From Thermohalobaculum sp038528605 (GTDB lineage: Bacteria; Pseudomonadota; Alphaproteobacteria; Rhodobacterales; Rhodobacteraceae): DNA of 14,119 bases. Made by a program: the position numbers and the translations under genes. The notes beneath the pieces are model-generated. The model saw nothing but the letters and a program-made list of their open reading frames with translations. It did no database searches and was not told the DNA's origin. The stretch spans positions 1 through 14,119 of the forward strand of contig JBCBEP010000092.1 of assembly GCA_038528605.1 (NCBI GenBank), written 5' to 3'. This document shows positions 1 through 9,140 of the stretch, piece after piece; position 1 is the first letter of the stretch, and the number at the start of each line of letters is the position of its first letter.

Positions 1-1724
1 CCCTGCGCCGAGAGGCTCACTTCCACGAGTTCGCCCGAGGGCGTCGTCGCCACCACCACCTCGCCCGGGTTCTCTTCCAGGCTCCGGCGTTCGACCACCA
101 CGGCGCCTGGCTCGGCGCGCGCCATCAGCGCCTCTTCCTCGAGCTCCGGCTCCTTCATCAGCCAGTGCGCCGTGCGGCGCAGCAGATCCGCCTGCGGCCC
201 GCCGCCCTCATAGCCGCGGGACCAGAGCCAGGCATGATCGGAGGCCAGCAGCGCCACGCGCCCCTCCCCCACCCGGTCGAGGATGAGGAGCGGGCGTTCG
301 CCATCGCCCGTCATCACCACATGCCCGCTCCGCTGCGCCACGTCGATCTGGCGCAGCCAGCGGCCCCAGGCCGGCGCCTGCTCGCCATCGGCGCCCTCGA
401 TCATGCCCGCCGCCGCTTCGAGTCCGCTCGTCACCGGGTGCCGTTCGCCGACGCGGCTCACCCGCGGCAGGAAGGGCCGCTCGATCGCCTCCACCGTCGG
501 CTCCGCCGGCAGCACGCGGGAGAGGGGCGTGCGCGCGAGGCTTTGCGCCCCCGCGAAGGCCGGGCCGGAGGCGACGAAGACCGCGCCGCCCTCCTCCACA
601 TAACGGACGATGTTCGCGAGATAGGCCGTCGCCAGCACGCCCCGCCAGCGGTAGCGGTCGAACACGATCAGGTCGAACCCGTCGATCTTGTCGAGAAAGA
701 GCTCGCGGGTCGGAAACGCGATGAGCGAGAGCTCGCTCACGGGCGTGCCGTCCTGTTTCGCGGGCGGGCGGAGAATGGTGAAGTGGATGAGATCCACCAT
801 GGGATCGGACTTCAGCAGATCCCGCCAGGTGCGCCCGCCCGGATGCGGCTCGCCCGAGACGAGGAGCACGCGCAGCCGGTCCCGCACGCCCGAGACCGTG
901 GAGATGATCCGGTTGTTCCGCGTCGCGAGCTCCCCCTCGACCTCATCGATGCGGATATCCACCACCGTCGGCCCGCCATGGGTCAGCGGCACTTCGAGTT
1001 CGAATTCCTCGCCGACGCGCATGGCCAATTGCTGGGGCGGCGCACCGTCGATGGACACCTCCGCGATCACGTCCGAGCCGACGCGGCCCGCGGCCTCCCC
1101 CAGCACCTCGGCCGCGATCCGGAAGGTCACGCTCTCACCCACGATGCCGAAGGCGGGGGCGTTGAGGAGCGCGAGGCGGAGGTCGAACGCGTCCGGGTCG
1201 CCCGCGAGCACCTGATGAACGGGCGCTGGAAATCGCTCGAGCAGCCCGGCATCGTGCACGCGGCCATCGGTGAGCAGCACGGCCCCCGCGATCTGATCGG
1301 GCGCCACGCGCGCGGCGGCGGCGTCGAGCGCGGCGAGGAGACGCGTGCCGCGGTTGCGCCCGTCGTCCTCCGGGTCGAGCTCGATCACGCGCAGTTCCAG
1401 CGGGCGCGCGGGGGTGGAGAGCCGGTCCGCCTCCTCGATCAGCTGCGTGCGCGCCTCGGCGATGGCGGCGGCCCGGTCCTCCAGGCTGGTGCTCGCGCTC
1501 ATATCGACGACGACGAAGCCGATATTGGCGAGGCCCTCGCGCTCCTCCCGCTTCAGCTGCGGGCCGGAGAGGGCGAGGACGAGCACGCCCAGCGCCAGCG
1601 CCCGCAGCCACCAGCCGTTGAGCCCGCGTGCCCAGGCGAAGGCGACGGCGGCGAGCGCCAGCAGCGCTGCGACGATGATCCCGGCCCAGGGCAGGAGCGG
1701 ATCGAAGACAAGGCTCGTTTGCAT
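1..1724 (-). CDS. Membrane-anchored vWA / GATase-like protein, C-terminus cut by window edge
   Basis: This is the last visible gene of the MoxR operon; about 574 codons are in the window and no stop is reached. The start is ATG at 1724, with GGAGG five bases upstream; an ATG at 1729 is closed at once by TGA. Two N-terminal membrane segments (about residues 10-32 and 37-54) are followed by a vWA-like domain. That domain has an intact MIDAS signature DMSAS (D74, S76, S78) and a later LLTDG strand (about 150-154). A GATase-like Rossmann region follows (about 285-390), with LLVSGEP and FDLIVFDRY strands. The DMSAS motif suggests this is the metal-binding vWA subunit of the set. The upstream DUF4159 gene ends 39 bases before it and shares the two-TM/vWA/GATase layout, so the two may be ancient paralogs. 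The biochemical function is unknown. Such proteins are sometimes labelled glutamine amidotransferase, but I see no evidence of that activity. Confidence 0.85.
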   Translation of the reverse strand, partial: MQTSLVFDPLLPWAGIIVAALLALAAVAFAWARGLNGWWLRALALGVLVLALSGPQLKREEREGLANIGFVVVDMSASTSLEDRAAAIAEARTQLIEEADRLSTPARPLELRVIELDPEDDGRNRGTRLLAALDAAAARVAPDQIAGAVLLTDGRVHDAGLLERFPAPVHQVLAGDPDAFDLRLALLNAPAFGIVGESVTFRIAAEVLGEAAGRVGSDVIAEVSIDGAPPQQLAMRVGEEFELEVPLTHGGPTVVDIRIDEVEGELATRNNRIISTVSGVRDRLRVLLVSGEPHPGGRTWRDLLKSDPMVDLIHFTILRPPAKQDGTPVSELSLIAFPTRELFLDKIDGFDLIVFDRYRWRGVLATAYLANIVRYVEEGGAVFVASGPAFAGAQSLARTPLSRVLPAEPTVEAIERPFLPRVSRVGERHPVTSGLEAAAGMIEGADGEQAPAWGRWLRQIDVAQRSGHVVMTGDGERPLLILDRVGEGRVALLASDHAWLWSRGYEGGGPQADLLRRTAHWLMKEPELEEEALMARAEPGAVVVERRSLEENPGEVVVATTPSGELVEVSLSAQ

Positions 1725-1763
1725 CACATCCTCCGCGGCGCTGGGGCCGGGTTCATCCTTCGC

Positions 1764-4685
1764 CTACTGGCCGAGCCGCTCGAGCACCGCTGGCGCGTGC
1801 ACCTGGTCGGACTTGTAGTTGCCGGTGAGGGCGTAGAGCACGAGGTTGATGCCGAAGCGGAGCGCCATCTCGCGCTGGCGGTCCCCCGGCCGGCCCACCT
1901 GAAACATCGGCCGGCCGCGTTCGTCGATCGCCCAGGCCGACGCCCAGTCCCCCGAGCCGACGATCACGGGGCTGACATTGTCGTCCACCCGGTCGAACTG
2001 GGGCAGACCGCTTTCCTCGGCGCCAGGCTCGCGGCCCTCGGGCGGGGCCTCGGCCCAGACGCGGCCGCCCCGCCAGCGGCCGGGGAAGCTCGAGAGAAGG
2101 TAGAAGGTGCGCGTGAGCACATGGTCCCCGTCCACCGGCGCGAGCGGGGGCAGGTTGAGCGCCCGGGCCACCTGGCGCATCTCCGCAGCCGCGGCCCCGC
2201 CGATGCCGCCCGCGCCGCTCTTGGTGTCGATCAGGAGAAGGCCGCCGCCGGCGATGTACCGCTCCAGCCGCTCGAGCGCGACATCCGTGGGCAGCGTATC
2301 GGCGGTGAGCGGCATATAGATGACCGAGAGCAGGCTCATCTCGTCCCGCTCGGGGTCGACGCCCACGGGCTGGCCGGGCTCAACCGCCGTGCGCGCGGTA
2401 AGGGCCACGCCGAGGCCGATCATCGCCCGCTCGCTCACCCGGTCCACGGAGGGGACCCCGGTCATGACATAGCCGAGCGTGGTCTCCGCCGCGGTCGAGA
2501 CATCCTGGCCGGCGCTTTCGGAGCGTTCCTGCGCCACGAGGCTGGCGGGCGTGGCAGCGAGGGCGAGGCCGAGGAGCGCGGCGGCCAGCACCGGGGTGGC
2601 GGGTGCCGTGGCCTGGCGCCCCAGGCGGGGCAGGCGACCGGAGAGCCAGAGCGTGGCGACCGTGTCGATCGCCGCGATGAGCACCGCGAGCAGCAGGAGG
2701 GGGGCGGCCAGCTTGAGGCTCTCGGCCCCGCCGAGCCGGTCGACCAGCGTGCCGGCGGGCGGATCGGGGAAGGGCGCCAGCGTGTCGCCCGCCCGATAGA
2801 GGTTCACCACGAGGTTCTCCGCCGCGCCCGTGGCGCGCGGGCCGCCATCGGCGCGGAGGTAGATGCCGGGCATGAGGCCAGCCGGCGCAGCGGAACCCTC
2901 ATCCGTCCCCAGCGCCTCGGCGAGGCGTTCACCCGCCACCGGGTCCCGGTTCGCGGGCACGGGCAGCAGCGTGCCGTCCCGCGCCAGCGTCTGGTCGAGG
3001 CGCCAGAGGGTGCCGGAAAGCTCCTCCTCGGTGAGCGGGTTGCCGCCGCTGCCGGGCGCGAGGGCCACGAGTTCCCGCAGCATGTCGACGAAAAGGCCAG
3101 AAAGCGGGAGCGACGACCATTCCGCATCGGCCGAGACGTGGAAGAGCACCACGCGCCCGTCGCCCCGATCCGTGGCGGTGACGAGAGGGGTGCCATCGTC
3201 GAGGCTCGCCCAGATCTTGCCGGCGAGGTCGGGGCTCGGCTCAGCGAGTACCTGGGTGCGGACCTCGACCTCCTCGGGGCGCTCAAGTCGGCGGAAGGGG
3301 CCTTCGGGCGCGAAGGGGCCGAGCGTGCGCGGGTCCCCCCAGGCGAGCGCGCCGCCGAGGGTGCGGCCACCGCGGCGGAGGCGCACGGGCAGGAGATCGC
3401 CTAGGCCCGCCCCAGCCACGGGACCGGCACTGGGGGCGAGCGCGGCTGCGGCGACCGCGCCGGCGAGGCGGGGGCCGGCGAAGCGCACGAGCAACCCGCC
3501 TTCTTCCACCCAGGCCGCCAGCGCTTCTTCGACGTCGGCACCCATCTCCCCCTGATCGGCCAGGAAGATGGCGGCAGGCGCCATGGCCACCGCCTCCGCG
3601 AGCGTGGCGGCGTGGACCTCCGCGGCGGGCACCAGCGCCTTGGTGAGGTAGTGCTGGGCGGAGGTGAGGCGGATCACCTCGCCCTCGCTCGCCGGATCGA
3701 CGACCGCAACGCGCACGCGGCGCACCGCCCCATCGGCGAGGCCCGTGCCGCCGGGCGTGGGCTCATCCGCCAGCGTGATGCGCGCGATGGAACTCATGAG
3801 TTCCGAGGGGAGATCGAAGACCGCTTCCGCCTGCGTCTCACCGGCGGCGAAGGAGGCCTCGGCCACGGCGATGCGCCGCTCTCCGGCCGCCGCGCCATCG
3901 GCCGCAGTGACCGACGCGATGGCGACCAGCGTTTCGCTTGCGGGCCCGTCGTCCCCCGCCCCGCCGGCGCGCAGGGCCGTTGCCTTGAGCTGGCCCTCCT
4001 CGAGCGTCGGCGGTAGAACGGCACGCGCCGTGCCGGCCGGGCCGATCACGTGAAGGGGGCCGAAATCGAGCAGCCGTTCCGCCAGGGCGCCGGTCGCCTC
4101 AGCGTCATGGCCAAGGCCATCGTGGAGCCACACGGTCTCCCCCGGCGGCACGGCTGCGGGATCGTCGAGAAGCGTGAGGACCGTGAGGCGATCGGGGCGC
4201 AGGGGCAGCGGCGCGGAGCCATCGAGGGCGGCACGCGCGGCGGCGGCGGGCACTTGGGGCGGCGGGGCGGCGAGCCGCTCGGCCGCGCGCCAGAGGATGA
4301 CGCTGCGCCCTTCCGATGCCGCTTCGTCGATGGCCGCACCGGCGGCGGCGACACGGTCGGCCCAGTCAGGCCCGCTCGCCCAGCCGGCGTCCATCAGCAC
4401 CAGCACCGGTCCTTCGCCGCCCGAGGACAGCCGTTCGGAGGGGTTGAGGACGGGCTGGGCGAAGCCGAGGATCACCGCGGCGACCGCTGCGATGCGGAGG
4501 GCCAACAGCCACCATGGCGTCCGCTCGGCCTCACGCTCCGGGTCTTCGAGCCCCAGCAGCAGGCGCACGCCGGGGAAGAGCGCCGTGCGCGGCGCGGGCG
4601 GGATGGCCTTCAGGAGCCACCACAGGATGGGCAGCGCGATCAGCCCCGCCAGAACCGCGGGCGCGAGAAAGCCGAGACCCATCAT
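1764..4685 (-). CDS. BatA-like N-terminal / DUF4159 membrane protein
   Basis: The protein has 973 residues and starts at the first of two adjacent ATGs (4685), with GGGAGG nine bases upstream. The N-terminus has the BatA/TIGR02226-like double membrane segment (about 6-26 and 57-78). A vWA-like strand follows, with D99 in LMDAGWAS; it lacks the DxSxS serines, so the MIDAS looks degenerate. A GATase-like segment lies at about 370-515. Two more hydrophobic segments (about 646-670 and 686-706) precede a C-terminal DUF4159 domain (about 725-955), with features such as LLLIDTKSG and FGINLVLYALTGNYK. The layout suggests an inner-membrane protein with large soluble domains, the last after the final membrane segment. 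It starts 46 bases after the DUF58 gene in the same operon. In MoxR clusters, BatA/DUF58/DUF4159 proteins occur together as presumed clients or partners of the ATPase. The domain assignment is recognition by eye; the role is inferred from context. Confidence 0.9.
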   Translation of the reverse strand: MMGLGFLAPAVLAGLIALPILWWLLKAIPPAPRTALFPGVRLLLGLEDPEREAERTPWWLLALRIAAVAAVILGFAQPVLNPSERLSSGGEGPVLVLMDAGWASGPDWADRVAAAGAAIDEAASEGRSVILWRAAERLAAPPPQVPAAAARAALDGSAPLPLRPDRLTVLTLLDDPAAVPPGETVWLHDGLGHDAEATGALAERLLDFGPLHVIGPAGTARAVLPPTLEEGQLKATALRAGGAGDDGPASETLVAIASVTAADGAAAGERRIAVAEASFAAGETQAEAVFDLPSELMSSIARITLADEPTPGGTGLADGAVRRVRVAVVDPASEGEVIRLTSAQHYLTKALVPAAEVHAATLAEAVAMAPAAIFLADQGEMGADVEEALAAWVEEGGLLVRFAGPRLAGAVAAAALAPSAGPVAGAGLGDLLPVRLRRGGRTLGGALAWGDPRTLGPFAPEGPFRRLERPEEVEVRTQVLAEPSPDLAGKIWASLDDGTPLVTATDRGDGRVVLFHVSADAEWSSLPLSGLFVDMLRELVALAPGSGGNPLTEEELSGTLWRLDQTLARDGTLLPVPANRDPVAGERLAEALGTDEGSAAPAGLMPGIYLRADGGPRATGAAENLVVNLYRAGDTLAPFPDPPAGTLVDRLGGAESLKLAAPLLLLAVLIAAIDTVATLWLSGRLPRLGRQATAPATPVLAAALLGLALAATPASLVAQERSESAGQDVSTAAETTLGYVMTGVPSVDRVSERAMIGLGVALTARTAVEPGQPVGVDPERDEMSLLSVIYMPLTADTLPTDVALERLERYIAGGGLLLIDTKSGAGGIGGAAAAEMRQVARALNLPPLAPVDGDHVLTRTFYLLSSFPGRWRGGRVWAEAPPEGREPGAEESGLPQFDRVDDNVSPVIVGSGDWASAWAIDERGRPMFQVGRPGDRQREMALRFGINLVLYALTGNYKSDQVHAPAVLERLGQ

Positions 4686-4731
4686 GCCACAGCGCCTCCC
4701 AGCGCCCGTTGCCGCCTATGCCGCGCGTCGA

Positions 4732-5655
4732 TCACCGTGCACCTCCGAGCCATGCGTGGAGCTGCAGGAGAGCCTTGCGGGGGCTCTCATCCGTCCGGTG
4801 GAGGAGAAGCTGCCAGCCCGCCCGCCGCGCCGCACGTGCCAGATCGTCGCGCCGTTCCGCCAGGCGCATGAGATAACGCTCCTTGAGCGCCCGGGCCTCG
4901 TCCGTCTCGTGGCGGATGGCGTGGCCCACGCTCTCGAACCGGGTGCGGCCCTCGAAGGGGAATGCCTCCTCCACCGGGTCGAGCACCTGGACGTAGACGC
5001 CACCGATGCCGCGGCCCGCCGCCTTGTCGAGCGCGGGGAGCACCTGGTCCCGCGGGCCCATGAAGTCCGACATGAAGACCACACGCCCGGCGCGGGGCAG
5101 CTCGAAATCCGCCGGCGCGCCGAAATCCGGGCTGTTTGCCGGATGGTCCGCCGAGAGGAGCGCGCCGAAGCGTTCGATCTGCCGCTCGCCCGTGCGGGGG
5201 CGCTCGGCATCGGTGCCGATGAGGCCGAAACGCTCGCCGCCGCGGTTGAGGAGAACGGCCAGGGACAGGGCGAGGAGGGAGGCACGGTCCGCCTTCGTGA
5301 CCCGCCCCTGCCGGGCCTCGCGCGCCAGCTCCGAGGCGAACTGCATGGATTTCGCGCGGTCGACCCAGAAGAGGACCGTCTCCGCCGCTTCCCACTCCAT
5401 CTCCCGGATAAAGAGCCGGTCAGACCTTGCAGAACGCCGCCAATCGATCTGGCTGAGACTGTCCCCCGGCTGGGCCGCGCGGTACTGCCAGAAGTTCTCG
5501 CCGGGGCCCGAGCGGCGGCGGCCATGCACCCCGTGAAAGGTGGAGGCGACGAGACGCTCCGCCTCCACCAGAAGCGGCGGCAGGGAGCCGGAGATCCGCT
5601 CACTGTCCCGCCGCAGCCAGGCGGCGCGTTCCGGCGAAAGGCCCGTGGCGCTCAT
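4732..5655 (-). CDS. DUF58 domain-containing protein
   Basis: The protein has 307 residues. The ATG at 5655 overlaps the upstream stop as ATGA and has GGAGG six bases upstream; an open frame continues upstream, but the coupling and ribosome site fix this start. The DUF58 core is clear at about residues 41-90: HGRRRSGPGENF, then YRAAQPGDS, IDWRRSARSD and REMEWEA. A vWA-like strand follows, with VDRAKS at D99-S103. The middle MIDAS serine is replaced by alanine (A101), so metal binding may be weak or absent. A second vWA strand is GRVVFMSDFMG. No signal peptide or membrane segment is visible, so the protein is probably cytoplasmic or peripheral. DUF58 proteins are regular partners of MoxR ATPases. 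The operon position between the MoxR gene and the membrane vWA proteins fits an adaptor role, which is an inference. Confidence 0.93.
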   Translation of the reverse strand: MSATGLSPERAAWLRRDSERISGSLPPLLVEAERLVASTFHGVHGRRRSGPGENFWQYRAAQPGDSLSQIDWRRSARSDRLFIREMEWEAAETVLFWVDRAKSMQFASELAREARQGRVTKADRASLLALSLAVLLNRGGERFGLIGTDAERPRTGERQIERFGALLSADHPANSPDFGAPADFELPRAGRVVFMSDFMGPRDQVLPALDKAAGRGIGGVYVQVLDPVEEAFPFEGRTRFESVGHAIRHETDEARALKERYLMRLAERRDDLARAARRAGWQLLLHRTDESPRKALLQLHAWLGGAR

Positions 5656-6355
5656 CGCTTGCCTCCCCCGAGCTGGATGAGGGTGTTGAGCTGGGCGCCG
5701 GGGCGCGTCTCCCGATAGCTGATCTCGAACCAGCAGCACTGCGCGGCGGCGAGCGTGGCAGGCTGCTCGCAGCCGTGGGCGCTGACGCCGCCGCCCCAGC
5801 CGCGCAGGATGCGGAGCGGCGGGCCGCCATCCGCGTCGAAGCAGGTGGAGCGCACGCCCTTCGCCTCGAGCACCTCCGCGCCGAGGCGGGCGATGCTGGA
5901 GAGATTGCGCGGCGCGGTATCGACGCGCGCGGTCATCAGGCAGCTCGCGGCGCCCTGATCGAGCGTAACGGCGAGCGTGGCCTTTGAAGGGGCGACCGCG
6001 CCCGGCGGGGCGGGGAGGGCGAAGTACCCCTCGGCGAACCGGCCGTCCTCCCTCAGCGCCGCGTGGCTGCCGCCGCCCCCTGGCACGCCGGTGGCACGGG
6101 CATAGGCGCGGTGGTTCTTCAGCGGCTCGAAACCGAGGCCGCGGGCGAAGCCCACGGCGTCGGCCGGCTTGCGGCGGAAGGCGATGCAGAGATCGAGCGC
6201 CAGGGTGAGCGCGCTGCCGACCGTTGCGAGGCGCGCGGCGGCGCCGGCCGGCTGGCCCGCGCTCCCGCCGGTTGCCGCCGCTGCCGGCGCGGCGAGCAGG
6301 CCGAGCACTGCGGCGACCGCAACGGCGCGCCGCCCGAAAGCCCGGGGTTCCGCCC

Positions 6356-6359
<4 letters not shown>
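5652..6359 (-). CDS. Uncharacterised exported protein with six cysteines
   Basis: I do not recognise a family. The protein has 235 residues from a TTG start at 6359. That TTG overlaps the moxR stop (TTGA) and has GAGG seven bases before it; the gene's own stop overlaps the DUF58 start (ATGA). The N-terminus is a plausible Sec signal peptide: FGRR, a hydrophobic stretch, then an Ala-rich cleavage region near residues 25-30. The mature part contains six cysteines (58, 140, 173, 197, 208, 209), including a CC pair near the C-terminus. An even number of cysteines in an exported protein would allow three disulfides. No further membrane segment is seen. Overlap at both ends means it is translated with MoxR and DUF58, so it likely contributes to the same system, perhaps as a periplasmic component. 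It is not the usual DUF58 or BatA partner, and it could be a fast-evolving member of a known envelope family. Confidence 0.75.
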
Positions 6360-7351
<992 letters not shown>

Positions 7352-7359
7352 CAGGCAGG

Positions 7360-7366
7360 CTCCCTT
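7360..7366 (-). promoter_or_regulatory. Ribosome binding site of the moxR-type gene
   Basis: AAGGGAG on the minus strand lies eight bases before the ATG at 7351. It supports this start over longer in-frame alternatives. Confidence 0.7.
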
Positions 7367-7462
7367 CCAGAGACCGGGCGGCAGGCCCCCTCGCCCCCGC
7401 CCATCGCAATGCATTTCGTGCCAGGTGCAGCCAGCGCTGTCATCCCGGCTAGACCGCCTTAA

Positions 7463-7468
7463 AGTATA
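7463..7468 (-). promoter_or_regulatory. Possible -10 element of the MoxR operon promoter
   Basis: TATACT on the minus strand lies in an AT-richer patch of the otherwise GC-rich divergent spacer (7352-7499), about 110 bases before the moxR start. No good -35 hexamer is seen at 16-18 bases, so this is a weak call. The spacer must hold promoters for both the MoxR operon and the divergent DUF1285 gene. Confidence 0.3.
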
Positions 7469-7499
7469 GGCATGAGCGGAAAGGCAAAGGCTTGACCCG

Positions 7500-8144
7500 A
7501 TGGTTTCATGCGCGAATGGGAAACCGAATGTGACCGAGGACGCTGTGGGTGACGTTGCGAACACCGATCCCGGCAAGGCGGACAGCCTGGCCAAGGCGGT
7601 GAGTGCTGCGGCCAAGAAAGCCAAGGGCCCGCCGCCCGTTCACCTCTGGAACCCGCCCTATTGCGGGGATTTGGACATCAGGATCGCGCGGAACGGGCAG
7701 TGGTGGTACCTGGGCACACCCATCGGCCGGGAAGCGCTGGTGAAGCTCTTTGCCAGCGTCCTGAAGCTCGAGGACGGCAAACACTTCCTCGTGACCCCGG
7801 TGGAGAAGATCGGGATCACGGTAGACGACGCGCCATTCGTCGCAGTCGATTTCCGGGCGGAGGACGGGCCGGCGGGCCAGGTGCTCACCTTCGTGACGAA
7901 TGTTGGGGACGAGAGCGTGGCCGGGCCGGAGAACCCGATCCGCGTGGTGCGCGACGCCGAGACGGGCGAACCGTCTCCTTACGTGCATGTGCGCCGGGGG
8001 CTTGAGGCGCTGATCGACCGGAAAAGCTTCTACCGGCTCGTGGAGATAGGCGAAATCGCGCCGCATGAGGGGGCGGACTGGTTCGGCCTGCGGAGCGAGG
8101 GGCTGTTCTTCCCCATCATCCCGGCCGCCGAACTGCCGGAGTGA
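7500..8144 (+). CDS. DUF1285 family protein
   Basis: The protein has up to 214 residues from the ATG at 7500. An in-frame GTG at 7530 is an alternative start, since neither has a strong ribosome site and the conserved part only begins near residue 45. DUF1285 is recognised from HLWNPPYCGDLDIRI (about 48-62), YLGTPIGREALVKLFASVL (70-88), FLVTPVEKIGI, DDAPFVAVDF, TNVGD with AGPENPIRV, and GEPSPYVHVRRGLEALI. It is probably a cytoplasmic protein, with no signal or membrane segment. The function is not established. It is encoded divergently from the MoxR operon, an arrangement I recall as common in alphaproteobacteria, so co-regulation or a shared process is plausible. It converges with the potassium channel gene, leaving only seven bases between the stops. 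The first 44 residues are low-complexity and Lys/Ala-rich and could be partly mis-called. Confidence 0.9.
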   Translation: MVSCANGKPNVTEDAVGDVANTDPGKADSLAKAVSAAAKKAKGPPPVHLWNPPYCGDLDIRIARNGQWWYLGTPIGREALVKLFASVLKLEDGKHFLVTPVEKIGITVDDAPFVAVDFRAEDGPAGQVLTFVTNVGDESVAGPENPIRVVRDAETGEPSPYVHVRRGLEALIDRKSFYRLVEIGEIAPHEGADWFGLRSEGLFFPIIPAAELPE

Positions 8145-8151
8145 GGACGGG

Positions 8152-9066
8152 CTAGGGATCACGCCGCCGGGCGGCGGCAGCCGCCTCGGCCTCCTCATCC
8201 TCCTGCCGCTGACGCTCGAGTTCCTGTTCGACGAGGAAGGAGACGCGCTGGGCGATGGGGCCCGATATTCGGTCCGCCAGCGCATGGGAGTTACGCTGTG
8301 CCCGGCGCGTGGCCATCATCGCGCTAGCGATGAGCGCCGTCGGCACGGAAATGAGGCCGATGCCGACGAGCATGACGAAACCCGTGAAGACGCGCCCACC
8401 GGTGGTGACCGGGACGATATCCCCATATCCCACGGTCGTCAGCGTCACGATCGCCCACCACATCGAGGCCGGGATGGAGGGGAACGCCTCCGGCTGGACC
8501 CGGTGTTCGAAGAAATAGATCCCGGCGGCGGACAGGTAGAGCATGATCAGCGCCGCCACCAGCACCGCCACCAGTTCGTCCTGCACGTGAGCGAGCGACT
8601 TCCAGAGCCGCAGCACCGGCGCCTCGCGCTTCACGAGCTTGAGGAGCCGCAGGAGCCGGAGGAGCCGGAGCGCCCGGAGGCCGAGGAGATCGAAGCCCAG
8701 GAGCAGGATCGTCGGCAGGAACGACAGAAGGTCGACGATCCCCCAGAAGCTGAGGGCATATCTCAGCGGTTTCTCTGCCGCGAAGAGGCGGAGCACGTAT
8801 TCCGTGAGGAAGACGGCAACCGCCACGACCTCGAAGGCGAGGAGCAGAACGTGGATCCACTCCGGCAGCCCCCGCACGGTCTCGAGCGCGACTGCCCCTG
8901 CCGTTAGCAGGATGAAGACGGCGATGATGCGGGGAACGGCCGCGCCGAGCACCGGGTCGTTGCCCGCAAGCGCCTCGGCAAGCGCCACACGCCAGGGCGC
9001 GAGGGTAGCCGTTTCGCCCTTCGCCGCCGCGTTCTCGGCCGCGTGCTTCCCGTCCTTTTCCTGCAC
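8152..9066 (-). CDS. Voltage-gated-type potassium channel (six-TM, TVGYG filter)
   Basis: The protein has 304 residues from the GTG at 9066, chosen because GGAGGAG lies four bases upstream. A longer frame from a GTG at 9111 adds 15 Arg/Gly-rich residues and has no ribosome site. The layout is that of a Kv-like ion channel: S1 at about 46-66, S2 70-95, S3 106-124, S4 128-146, S5 165-186, pore helix with selectivity filter TVGYGD at 211-216, and S6 225-250. S4 has a basic residue at every third position (R131, R134, R137, R140, K143, K146), the hallmark of a voltage sensor. The C-terminal tail (about 275-300) is Glu/Gln/Arg-rich and may form a short coiled coil. It should be a tetrameric inner-membrane K+ channel. 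It is transcribed alone, divergent from the NUDIX gene, and its function here is not tied to its neighbours. Confidence 0.94.
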   Translation of the reverse strand: MQEKDGKHAAENAAAKGETATLAPWRVALAEALAGNDPVLGAAVPRIIAVFILLTAGAVALETVRGLPEWIHVLLLAFEVVAVAVFLTEYVLRLFAAEKPLRYALSFWGIVDLLSFLPTILLLGFDLLGLRALRLLRLLRLLKLVKREAPVLRLWKSLAHVQDELVAVLVAALIMLYLSAAGIYFFEHRVQPEAFPSIPASMWWAIVTLTTVGYGDIVPVTTGGRVFTGFVMLVGIGLISVPTALIASAMMATRRAQRNSHALADRISGPIAQRVSFLVEQELERQRQEDEEAEAAAAARRRDP

Positions 9067-9070
9067 CTGG

Positions 9071-9077
9071 CTCCTCC
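9071..9077 (-). promoter_or_regulatory. Ribosome binding site deciding the channel start
   Basis: GGAGGAG on the minus strand is four bases before the GTG at 9066. No comparable site precedes the upstream GTG at 9111, so the shorter protein is preferred. Confidence 0.6.
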
Positions 9078-9140
9078 GCCGCCCCTGCCCCGCTTCAGGC
9101 CGGCCTTGCACCGGCCCGCCCGGCGCGTCACATCACGCGC

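Noticed and set aside
165..3404. A 1079-codon open frame on the plus strand, opposite two minus-strand genes
   Set aside because: It is in exact antisense codon register to both minus genes. In this GC-rich genome the sense codons TTA, CTA and TCA are avoided, which removes antisense stops. The translation is Arg/His/Gly-rich with no recognisable domain, while the minus frames show clear domains.
4174..5718. A 514-codon plus-strand open frame opposite DUF58 and the start of the DUF4159 gene
   Set aside because: It is an antisense shadow with low-complexity composition and no domain; the DUF58 motifs on the minus strand are unambiguous.
7472..7495. A tiny ORF (ATG to TGA, seven residues) just before DUF1285, considered as a leader peptide
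   Set aside because: It has no run of regulatory codons and no attenuator-like hairpin; such short ORFs arise by chance.
8638..8690. GGAGCC-rich short direct repeats
   Set aside because: They encode the every-third-residue Arg/Leu pattern of the channel's S4 helix, so the repetition is explained by the protein.
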